From the NCBI RefSeq assembly GCF_009789075.1, contig NZ_WNXQ01000001.1:496001-560000 (forward strand): a stretch of 64,000 bases of DNA, written 5' to 3'. Each line of letters begins with the position of its first letter. Position 1 is the first letter of the stretch. Below the pieces are notes generated by a model. It saw only the letters and a program-made list of their open reading frames with translations, was not told the DNA's origin and did not search any database. This document shows positions 32,726-44,700 of the stretch, piece by piece. The translations under genes and the position numbers were made by a program. The DNA is from Pseudooceanicola pacificus. GTDB lineage: Bacteria; Pseudomonadota; Alphaproteobacteria; Rhodobacterales; Rhodobacteraceae.

Positions 32726-35700
32726 TTACCTCTGCTCGGGATCGGCGCCGTCGCCCAGCAGCGTGGCGCGCAGCGACCGGCGGTCGCTGGCCCGTGCCCG
32801 GTCCGGCCTGACGCCCGCCGAGACCAGCGCCAGCGCGGCCAGCGGCAACAGGCGCGAGACCTCGGCACCGCCGGGCGCGGCCACGGCCGGGGCCTCGGGC
32901 AGCAGGCTCAGCTCATCCGGTGCGACCTCTTCGAAACACAGGCGGCGGAGCGCATCGCCGGATGCCGTATCGGGGGCCGTCACGCCACCGGCGGCATCCT
33001 CTGCCGGGCCCTGCACAAGGCGGTAGATATCGCCGACATCCAGGTCTTCGCCACCGCCGGTGATCACGCATACGGTGCCGTCCTGGGGATCGGTGTCCGC
33101 CGGGGCTTTGCCAGCCGTGCCGATGCCCGTCAGGCGCCAGCGCTGATCCGGATCGGCAAGGTCGGCGATGTCGCCCTCGAAGCAGAGGCCAGCCTTGGCC
33201 GCGCGCGCGGCGGCGGCCTCTCCCCCCGCGGCTTCGGGGATCAGGCACAGCTCCACCGGGCGGGAATAGCTGTAGGTGATCAACGCCCCGGGCGATGCGG
33301 ACGAGAGGCTGCCGCCGGTGCGGATCAGCTCGACCGCCGAGGGCGCGTACCGCTGTGCCGCAAGGCCCGCCCCGCTTGCCAGCAGGCCAGAGCCGGTGCC
33401 GCGCGTACCCGTGCCGCCGCCGGTGCCATCGGCCCCGCCGCCGGGCGTCGGGCTGTCGGTCCCGCCGCCTTCGCCGGTGCCGTCCCCTCCGTCGCCGCCC
33501 CCGTCGCCATCGCTGGCCGGGAACAGCAGCGACGGATCGACAAGGCTGTAAGCGTCGAAGCCGAGGGTGGCATCGGACAGCACGGCAGAGAACAGGCGTT
33601 TGTCAGCCTCGGTCATGCGGCCATCGCCATCGGCGTCGCCCCGCAGCGCGGCGAGGCTGAGCGCGCGGTCGGCCGAGGCCAGTTGCTCGGGCAGTTTCTG
33701 TGGCGCGCCGTTGACCTCGACCACCCGCAGTTCGATTGCGGGGCCGTTGCTGCCATAGGCCACGCCCTGCGCCATCCGCCCGACCAGCCGCCCGACGGAG
33801 AACTGCCCCGGGGGCAATGGCGCCGAGAGATCCAGCCGGTACTGCGCGATGCCGCTGCTGCGCTGGACCAGCGTCCAGGTCGCGCCCGGCAGATCGGTTT
33901 CCACCCCCTGCACCACCATACGGTCGGGATCCCAGTGCAGCTCGACCAGCAGATGCTGCACGCCGCCGGCCTGGCGGAGGTCGATCTCAAGCCCGCGCCC
34001 GTCCTGGCCCAGCGGGGTGCCGGGGGCGGCGACGGCGTCTTCCAGCATCGCGCGGACGCCGACGGGTGCAAGGGTGACGGTTGTCTCGTAGACACCGCCG
34101 GACCCGGTCGACAGGATGTCCCACTTGCTTTTCCACGACAGCGCATCGCCGCGCAGGCGCAGGGTGTAGGTGCCGGGGTCCAGCCCCTCGCCCGCCGCGA
34201 TGAAGGAGAAGGCCCGCCCGTCCGCATCGGGGACCAGACTGCCGCGTATGGTCTTGCCGGCGGCGTCCAGCACCTCGACATCCACCGGCTCTTGCGGGCG
34301 GGAGGGCAGGCGGTAGGGATTGGGCAGGCCAAGGTCCACCGGCTCGTTGAACTGGACGTAGAGTCCCCAGGTCCGGGCGGTGACGCCGATCACCCGCAGG
34401 CCGGGCGTGTCGACCCGCAGCACGGCGCTGGCGGAGGCTTCGGCCCCGTCCTTGTCGGTGCCCCGCAGGGTGACGGTAAAGCTGCCCGGGCGGTTGTAGC
34501 TGTGGGTCGGGGCGGTGGCGTCGGGGGCCAGAACCTCGCGCGTGCCGTCGCCCCAGTCGATGGTCAGGGCGGACAGAGGATCGCTGCCGGGATCGGTAAC
34601 GCCGATGGCCACCTCGACCTGCGTGTCGACCACGGCGCCCGCCGGCAAGGTCAGGGCCAGGGCCGGTTCGACATTGGCGATGGCCAGGTTGATCGATTGG
34701 CGCGCGGTGCCGCCCTGCCCGTCCGAGACCTCGACGACAAATGTCTCGGCCCCGGGTCCGTCGGTGGCGCGCCATTCCAGCAGCCCGGTGGGCCAGAGCA
34801 CCGCACCGGCGGGACCGGACACCAGCGTATAGATCAAGGGATCGCCGTCGATGTCCGAGGCCGCGACCTGCAGGGCAAAGTCACCGCCTTCGGCCACACT
34901 CGCCGTGCTGAGCGAGGTGAATACCGGCGCGTCATTCACCGGCGTCACGATCAGGGCCAGGGTCGCGGGCGGCGCGGTCAGCTGCCCGTCGCTGGCGGTG
35001 AAAGTCAGGCTGTCGGAGCCGTTGAAATCCGCCGCGGGGCGGTAGCGCCAGACGCCCGGCTCGACCACTTCCAGCGTGCCGTTGGCCGGGGACGTCACGA
35101 TCGAGATGGTCAATTCGTCGCCGTCCGGGTCGCTGGTCAGGGCGCGCAGGTCGACAATCGCGCTGCCGTCCTCGTCCAGCGTCACCGCCGGGCCGTCGCT
35201 GGTCACCGGGGGATCGTTGATGTTTTCGACGGTGATGGAGCCGCTCACGCTCGCCGCGGCGGCGCCATCCTTGTCCGTGCCGTTGAGCGTGACGTTGAAC
35301 TGGCCGGGGGCGGCATAGACATGGCTGGCCGATGTGGCGTCGGGGGCCAGCGTTTCGACCGTGCCGTCGCCCCAGTCGATCCGCAGCGCCGCCAGCGGAT
35401 CGGCCCCCGGGTCGGTGAAACCGATCGCCGCGGTGACAGTCTTGCCCGTATCGGCACCGGCTGGCAGGCCGAGGGTCAGGACCGGGGCCGCGTTATCCAC
35501 CGTCACGGTCAGCACCTGCACCGCTGTGCCGCCCTGCCCGTCGCTGACCTGGATGCGAAAGACCGAACTGCCCGGCCCGTCGCCTGCCATCCATTCCAGC
35601 GCGCCCTCTGCCGTCAGGGTCGCGCCCTGCGGCCCGTCGAGCAGGGTAAAGGTCAGCGGATCGCCATCCACGTCGGCGGCGCCGAGTTGCAGCGCCAATG

Positions 35701-38700
35701 TGCCCCCCTCGACCACGCGGGCGGTGTCGGAGGTGGTAAAGACAGGGCTGTCGTTCACCGGCGTCACGCTCAGCCGCAGCACTGTGGGCAGCGAGATCTT
35801 GGACCCGTCGCTGACCTGGAAGACCAGCGAATCCTCGCCCGAGAATTCGGCGGCCGGGGTATAGCGCCAGACCCCGGGTTCGACAGCTTGCAGCGTTCCG
35901 CGCAGGGGTTGGGTGAAGATCGAGATGGTCAACGGGTCGCCATCCGCATCCGAAACCAGCGGGCGCAGGTCGACAAGCACATTGCCCCCCTCGGCCACCG
36001 TCACCACCTGCCCGGCGGCGGCCTGGGGCGCGGTGTTTTCTTCGGGCAGGCGCACGTCGAAGCCGATGTCGCGCAGCTGCACCACCGAGTCGATGGCGCC
36101 GAAACCGATCAGGTCGAGCGACAGGACAATCTGCCCGCTGGGCGCGATCCCGGCCAGATCGACGGTGACCAGGCGTTCGGTGTAGCCGTCCACCGCGAGG
36201 GCCGGATCGCCCACGCTCAGCCCCGGGCCCACGCGCAGCGTGCCATCCGCCTGCAGGTTCAGCGCAGCATCGGTCATGCTGAGCCCCGGCAGACGCGTCA
36301 GCGGATTGCCCAGCCGGTCGAGCAGTGCGACCTCGAAGGCATCGGGCGGCTGCCCGGCGGCCAGAGGCATACGCGAGCGGATGGTGAAGGTCAGCTTGGT
36401 TGCGCCCTGCGGCACCTGATAGCTCCGCTGCGCGGCGGTGCGGGCGGTGGTGCCCTCGGTCAGGTCCAGCCCGTGGGTGCCGATCCTGGCGACATCGCCC
36501 AGCACCTGCCACGACGTCCCGGCCAGCGGGCTGGAGGTGATCAGCGGCGCAAAGGCATAGTCGCGCTGGTGCGTCTCGTCGCTGTCCAGAACGCCGGCGG
36601 CATCGGCCGTACGCAGCAGTTCGGTCAGCCGGTCGAGATCCACCTGCGCCCCCGCATCCTGCCGGTTCGACGCTAGCCGCACGATATCGGCCAGGGCATC
36701 CGACAGGGCAAAGTCGTTGCGCAGCCCCATCAGGCCCGCATCGGGCAGCGCCGCGCCGGTTGCGAAATCGTAGAGGTCCGGCAGGCCCAGCGTATGGGCA
36801 ATCTCGTGCGTGTAGGTCCAGGCGACCGTCTGGGCGAATTCCGCGACGGGATCGAAATCCGCCTCGTCCTTGCGGCTGCGCAGGGAGTCGAACAGCGCGG
36901 CGGTGTCGATGATCACCCGGTCGCCGGTATAGGTCGCGTTGAACAGGCCATCGAGGCGGAACAGGCGCTGCGTCTCGGTCAGCGTATTGGCGACGTCGGG
37001 GTGCAGCAGTTCGGCCAGGGTGAAGCCCGGCGCGGGGTTCGAGGTATCGGCGGGGGTGAAGTCGAAGCTGGCCAGCCCGAGGCGCGTCGCGGGGCCGATC
37101 TCGGCCACCTCGTTGATCGCGTCCTTCAGCGGTTCCTCGGTCGTGTCGTCCAGGTCGGCCACCTTCTCGGCCGCGGCGTCTGTATCCGTCTTGGCGGCCT
37201 CCAGCGCGGCCTTAAGACCAGCCAGCGCCGCCTCGGCCGCCGCAGAGGAACCCGGGGGCACGGCCAGCAGCGTCTCAAGCGCCTGTCCGACCGCATCTAT
37301 GCCCGCGGTGCCCAGTTCGACCGCCGCGCCCAGCCCGCTCAGCCCGTCGGTCACCGCCGCCGACAGATCCGAGGCGGCGGTCAGTTCGGCGCCGGTCACG
37401 GTGTCCGAGATCTTGGTCAGCCGCGCGCCCTCGACCGTCAGTTCGGCGCTGCTGCGGCCCCAGGCGGCGTCCAGGTCGAACTTGGCGCCCCGCAGCTCGT
37501 TCTGGGTTTCGATGGAGATCTCGCCGCTGAGCAGTTCGCTGATCGCGCCGCCCGAGTCGGTGTCGATCTTCTGGAAGATCTCGCTGAGCTTGTGGATGTT
37601 GTCCTTGGTCAGGCCCAGCGACTCGCTGACTTTGGCGGCTGAGGTGTCCAGCCCGAGCGCCTTGGCCAGCCCGCTGACGTTGCCAAGGCCGCTGAACATG
37701 CCGCCAAAACCGCCCGAGACGCGCTCTGTCTTGACCTCGGCCTCGGCGAACCAGCCCTTGCCGGCCTCGACGTCGGACTTGATCGACTTCGACGTCCCCA
37801 GCAGATTTGCCAATGCGCCTTCCTGCTGCTCGAAGAGTCCGCCAAGGCTTTCCGTCAGCTTGGACGTGCTGTCCTTGAGCGTGCCCAGAAGGCCCTTCAT
37901 GAAGCCCTTGTCCTGTGCCAGCGGGTTGGTGGCCGGCGCGCTGGAAGAGGTCGAGTCCTCCAGCAGCGGCAGCAGCTCCGTCAGAATCTTCTTGTTGAAG
38001 CCACCGAACATCCCGCCGCCGGACCCTCCGCCCGACGACGGTTTCAGAGTGTTGCCCAGCTTGTCAAAGGCGCCCTTCATCGACTGCACCATCTCGGGCG
38101 TGAACAATGTCTCGCCCTGGAAGAAGTCGGACTGACCCATCTCCGTCAGGAAGCCCTGGATATCCCCGACCCGCCCGATGGCGGCGCCGATGTCACCGCC
38201 CGACAGCGCCATGTTGGCCTGGCCCATCTCGCCCAGCCCGCCAATGCGTTCGCTCAGTTCGGTGATGCGCCCCAGGGAACCCGTCAGCTGGCCCAGCAGA
38301 CCGCCGCCGGACGCACTTCCCGACTCTGTCTCGCCACCGCCGAGCAGCTTCGAAAGTGCCTCACCCGCCGGGGGGAAGAATTGCGGCAGCCCGCTGAGGA
38401 CCGCCTTCAGGTCGCCGATCTCGGAATGTACCTGGCTGGCCTGTTCGCTCAGCCCCCGCTGCGCCGTATCAAGCGACTCGCGCTGCAGGATGACCCGCTC
38501 CAACGAGGCCTGCGCTTCGGCTTCACCGCCCTGGGCAACCTCGCCTTCCAGCCTGGCCTGGCGCTCCGCCAGGGTCTCGTCCAGACCCTGGCGCATGTGC
38601 ACCGCTTCGCTCGCATAGAGCGCCGAGTCGGCCGTGTTCAGATCGTCCAGCACCGATCCGCTCATCACCGAGGCCCGGGCGCCCACTTTTTCCAGCGCCG

Positions 38701-41700
38701 CGTCCGAGGCCGTGGTCGCTGCGGCCATGTAGCCCGACAGGTCGTTGAAGTCGAATATCGACCCTTCGAGCGTCTGCACCGAGGTGACGACCTGGTCGAT
38801 CTGGCCCAGCAGAGAGGGCAGCGATTTCGTGGCCTCCGGATCGGTGTAGACGGTGCCGGCCCCGGTCAAGGCATCCTTGGCCTGCGAGATATGCCGTGCC
38901 AGCGCGCCGATCCCGTCAAACGTGCCGCGGGTGATCATGTCGATCGCCCCGGTCAGCTGCCCGCCACCTTCGGTCTGGAAGAAGGTGCCCTGCAGGTCCT
39001 TCAGCAGCCCGCCGATAGGCAGGGAGATGCCCAACCCCAGGTTGATCTTTCCGCCATTCGCCAGCGACCCCATGATCTTGCCGAGAGCGCCGCCGGCTTC
39101 GCCGTCGACACCCTGCTGGGGCAGGTAACCCTGGCCTGACAGGAACCCGGCCTCGCTGATCGACTTGGTGATGTCGCCAATGCCGGCGAACAGGTCATTC
39201 AGGCTGCTCGACAGGGTGTTCTTGGCCTGGACCTGCTCGGGCGTGTCCTCGGGCAGGGCGGCCATCAGGCGCACCTGCTCGTCCAGCAGATCGGTCTGCG
39301 ACTGCATGATCTTGCCCGTCTCGGACGAGATCGAACCGACCAGATCGACCAGCCCCGCGCCGATGTCGTCAAAGGCCGCCTGATCGCCCTCCAGCGCCCC
39401 GAGCAACTGGGTGATCGGCGCGACCTCGCGCTCCAGCGTGGCCCGGGCCGAGCTTACGGCCGCAGAGGCATTGCCGATCTGTTCGCCAAAGCTTTGCGCC
39501 TGCTGGATCAGAGCGGCCTGATCCTCGACATCGGCCACGAAGAATCCCGCCAGCTCGTCTCCGATGGCCTCGAACCGCTCGCGTGCGCCGGTCAGATCTT
39601 CGCGGTGCTGTGCGATGGCCTCGTCGACTGTATCGCGCGCCTCGGCGGCGGCGGCCTCTTCCTCGGTCCGCTCGACCGGCAGCGCGGTGCTGCTGCCCTC
39701 GCCCTGGCGGAAGATATAGGTCAGATCGCCGCCAACCGCTTCTGTCACGGTATAGGCATCCTCGCCCGCGGTGGTCAGCAGGGCGTTGACGCGCTCGACA
39801 ATACGGTCGCGCACGGTATCCCATTCGCCGCCCGTCAGCCCGTCAAAGAGAGCGGCAAAGCTCTCCTCCTCGGGCAGCTCGCGTTCCGCCTCGTCGGCCA
39901 GGATCGCTGCGATCCGTTCGTCGATGGCGGCGCGCAGGGCGTCGGTGTCCAGGTTGACCTTCTGCTTTGTCGTGGCGCGGGCTTCGATATTGACGGTGCC
40001 GATCTCCTGCCCCTGCCAGAGCAGCCGCATCACCCCGCCGTCGTCATAGACCGGCTGCGCGCCGGGGATGGCACCCAGCCCGGTGGGCGCGAAACTGACG
40101 CGCAGGTTGCGGGGGTTGCTGGCATCGGCGCTCAGCCACGAGCTGTCGTAGCTGGGGGAGATCCCCGCGATCAGCCCCTGGGTCGCGGCCAGGGCGCCCA
40201 GGATCGGAATGTCCAGCGCCCGGGTCGTATCGCCCACCGTATCGGCGATCTGCAGCGTTCCGTCGATCGAGGACTCGTCGCCGCCGTCCAGCAGATAGAA
40301 CACGTTGGCCGTCTTCTCGAAATGCCGCGTGGTGCCGACGACATCCCAGGCGATGTCGATCTCGCCGGTCAGCAGCGCCACGCCCGAACTGCCGAGCAGC
40401 TCGGTCAGGCGGTCCCTGGCGACGCTGGCCGACAGGCCCAGTTTCGCCGTCTCGCCCCCGGCCAGCCGCAGCGTCAGCGCCGCCGTGGTGGCGCCGTCCT
40501 GCATCCGGTAGGGCAGTTCGCTCAGCGCGCGCTGATCCGGCCGCTTCCACTCGCCCTGCACGGCGGTGATCGTCAGGAAGTCGTTCACGGGCACCTGGAT
40601 CGTGATGTCGATCGCATGGTCGTCCCGGTTGAAAATCGTCAGCTCGTGCCGGTCGATCGCGGTGCCGACCGTCTCGCTCACCGTCAGCGCCTCGCTGCCC
40701 GCGACCTGGGCCCCGCCCACGGTCTGGCCGTTGTCGCTGAAGAAGATGTTGAGGTCGTCGGAATCCTTGGAGGTGTCGGTCAGGATGACCTGCCCCTCGA
40801 ACCCGATATTGTCGATGATCGCGGTCTGGCCCACCGCCAGCCGTTCGCCTGTGGCGGCGTGCACGATCACCAGCCGCCCGGCCTTGCCCTGCACCGTCGT
40901 GGGAACCTGGAACAACACCCGCTGCGTCTTGCCGACGTTGCGGACCGAGATGCGGTTTTCGCCCTCGTTCACCGGCTCCAGCTCGAACAGGGCGCCGTCG
41001 ATATCGGCATAGACCCTGAGCTGGTTCAGCGGATATTCGGGCGACGGCAGGTCTTTCGCCAGTTCGATGGCGGGATCTTCCCAACGGATGTCTATGCCCA
41101 GCTGGTCCTGCACCTTGTCGAAGACCATCGTGTTGTGCACCAGCGACCGCCCGGCCTGCAACTGGAAGGACCAGGTGATCAGCTTGTCCTGGATGAACTT
41201 CAGGATCGCGGGAATGCGTTTGACGATCTCTTCCCTGGCAAAGCTGCCCGTCGCACCGAGGACCGAGATATCCTCGACCTTGCGCTTTTCGGCATCGAGG
41301 AAGAAGTTCAGCAGCCCCTGGTTGTCACCCTCGCCGACCCGGGCGCCGATGTTGAAGTAGAGCTGATCGTTGACGATGTTCTTCAACATCATCTCTTTCA
41401 GGATCGTATAGGTCGCCCCGCCGGTGAAGACGTCAAAGACCTTCAGGCTGGCCTTCTGGACAAAGGTCGCCAGCGCGCCGGGGATCTCGGTCCACTTGGC
41501 CTCCAGCAGCTTCTTGATGACGTCGTCGGCCTCTTGCGCGGCAAAGGTCTCGCCGATGAAGAACTTGACCAGTTCCTCAAGCTGCTTGGTCACGGCGGCG
41601 GGGGTGTTGGTGGGCAACAGGGCCAGGAATTTTTCAGCCGAGAAGCCGGGCACCAGCGCGTTCAGCCCCGGCAGCGGCACGCCGGTGAACCGGGTCGCGG

Positions 41701-44700
41701 TGTCGAAATCCCCGACCCCGGGCGCCATGTTGTCGAGGTTGCCGATGCCGCCGCCGTGGAACGACCAGCCCGCGATCTCGTAGGCGCTGCGGAAGGGGAT
41801 CGGCACACGGCCGTAGAACGGGCGGAACGAGGCCTCGAAATCGCCGTTGAAGACCTCGGAAACCGGCGCCTTCAGGTCGCTGTCGGTGGCGTTGTTGAAC
41901 TTGGCCGGGTCATAGGCATCGCGGGACACCCCGTCGATATTGGCCTGCAGCTTGGATCCGCCGCCCAGGCTGGAATAGAACCAGCCGGTGCCGACCCCTT
42001 CCCAGGCGCGCCCGTCCTCGGCCACGGCGGAATTGACCCGCAGGCGCTGCTGCGCATCCTCGAATTCGCGCGAGACGTACCAGCTTTTCAGGTTCGGATC
42101 GAAACCGACGGCGCTCTGGGCGATGGTCTCGGCGGCGGGAAAGCGGGGATCGTTGTAATAGCGCGCCAGCTTGCCGAAATTCCACAGGTCGCCCGGCGGG
42201 GGAAAGGCGGTCTTGGTCTCGACAAACCGGTCAGAAGCCTGGCGCCAGATGTTGTCGGGGCTGCCGCCATTGGTCGGGTAGGTGTCGGCCCGCAGGTTCG
42301 CGGTGCCGAGATACCAGCCGACGGCCCGGGCATTGACCGTTCCCAGGCCCGCGCCGATCTGGAAGCTGTTGAACAGCCCGATGTCGATATCGGGCACGGC
42401 GTCGTCTTCGAAGAAGCCGGGCAGCCCGGTCAGGTTCAGGTTCACATCCGCCGTTGTCAGCGACGTCCCGATCGAGCTGAAGGACACGCCGCGTTTCACG
42501 TCGACGGCCTTCTGGTAATAGTTGTCGGCGAAATCGACACCGGCCCAGTTGATCGTCTTGGGATCGCGGAAATTGGTCAGGTCCAGCTCGGAGAAGCCCA
42601 TCCAGCGGACGACCTTGGTGGCGGCGGCGATCTTCTCGCCGAATTCCTTGGCCAGCTTGGCATTCTTGAAGGCAGCGGCGGCCGCGGGCACGGTCACCGC
42701 CGCCGACAGCCCGCCGGACTGGATCGTCGCATAGCTCTGCGCCACGCCGTAGGTGAAGAAGCCGACCGCGACCAGCTTGGTCATGTCCTCGGCAAAGGCG
42801 AGGATCTTTTGGATCGGGACCTGCTGCTGCGGCTGCACCCCGGGGCTGGGGTCTATGGTGGTCACCTGGATGTTGCCCAGGTTCTCGTCCCCGATCCGCA
42901 CCAGCAGGCGCTGGACGATTTCCGAGTTCACCGCCGTGCCGCGATCCTGTCCGATGAAATGCAGCGGCGAGGTCAGCAGCCCGTCCAGCCGCTTGTCCAG
43001 ATCGACGAGGCTGGCATAGAAGGCATCGCCCGCTGCCTCGGCAAACCCGCCGTCATTGGTCGAGCTGTCCTTGATCCAGTCGGTCACCAGCACCAGCGAA
43101 TTGGCGCTGCGCGGATCGCTGGCCGGGCCCGACACGCGCACCCAGTCCCCGAACCGGCGCGGGTCGTTCGCCGAGCTGCCGGGATCGTAGACCAGGACCG
43201 TGCCGTTGCCGGCCTGGGCGATGGCCTCGGCCAGGGCGAAGAGGGTGGTTTCCTCGATATCCGGGCCGACGAAGGGTGTGCTGATCCCGTGGGTCAGCAC
43301 CGTCACCCCGGCATATGCCGCGCCCGACGGCGGGTCGGCCGGCGCGATGACCAGGCTGGCCTGTTTGGTTTCCACGCGGGGCTGATCCTTGCCCTGCTGG
43401 ACGACCTCGACCCCCCAGAAATACTGCTGCCCCTTTGTCAGCACCACACTTGTCGGCAGCGTGACCTCGAACCGCCCGCCCGCGGCGATGATCTCCAGCG
43501 CCTCGGCGCGGGTGAACTTGCGGGTAAAGATGCGGTTGCGGTTGCCCTCGACCGCAAGCTTGCCCAGCGAACTCTCGTTGTTCTGGAACGCCTCGCGGTA
43601 GCCGAGGTTTTCCAGCGCCTTGATCTCGTCTGCCGAGCTGTCGCCGAGGAAGAGGCCCCGCCCCGTCGCGGCGACGGCAAGGGTAAAGACCACCTCGCTC
43701 AACCCGTCGAGCTCGGGCAGTTCAAAGACAAAGGTCGGCTGCGTCGGGGTGCCGTTGGCGGGGTAATCCGGCAGCTTGATCGACCCGGTCCCGGCGGTGA
43801 CGAACAGCGGGCCCGTCACGTTCTTGGGCGTCAGGTTGATGAAGCTCTTGGACTCGGCCACGCCATTTGCAAGACCGCCGGTGACGATGGGACCGTAGTA
43901 CTGGCCAAGGAAGCCCGGCGGCGCGCCAACCACCTCGTTCGACCCGCGCGAAAAGAACAGGCCATAGGCGGCGCGCAGGTCGATGTCCTTGTTGATCGTG
44001 TCGCGCTCGTCGAACCCCGGCTCGCCGAAGATGACGTCGCCCTCGTCGTTCAGGTCGTCGATGGGGTGCTGGGACAGCAGCTCCCTGGTGTCGATCTCGC
44101 GCAGCAGCTTTTCGATTGCGTCGATGGAATAGACCAGCACGTTGCCCAGCCGTCCGCCCGACATGATCAGCTGGCGCCCGTCGGCGGACAGGCCCAGCTC
44201 GGTCCCCCAGCTTTCGGGAATGCCGCGGGTGGCGGCCACGATCTGGGGGGCCAGGCCGCGGGACGTTCCCAGCAGGTTCTGCACCACCGCGATGTTGCTG
44301 CCCGCCGGGTTGTTGTAGATCCGGTCCTCGCTGTAGGTCGTGGCCAGGTTGGGGTTGCGGCCAAGATCGGTCACATCGAACCGGCGCTGGCCCATGACAA
44401 AGGCCGTCAGCCCGTCGCGCGAGAACACGATATCGACCGGGTCCGAGATGTCGAAGCTGGCCTCCTGCCCGTCGATGGCCTCCGACAGGGCAAAAGGCAC
44501 CGAGGTCTCGAAGCTCCACTTGCCATCCGTACCCCGGCTGATCACCACGATCTGGCCGGAATACGCGCTCGGCTGGCCGATGGTGCCGCGATCCAGGATC
44601 ACCGCCTTGGTCAGGTTGTCTTCGCTCGCGATCCGGGTGACGACGGTTGACGGATTGCGCAGGAAGGCCCCGTTGCCCGCCCCGCGCGTGCCGAAGGTGG

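Noticed and set aside
33385..33530. Gly/Asp-rich stretch near the C-terminus of the giant protein as an RTX calcium-binding repeat
   Set aside because: It lacks the GGxGxDxUx nonapeptide periodicity and is better explained as a flexible linker; no RTX repeats were seen elsewhere in the visible protein.
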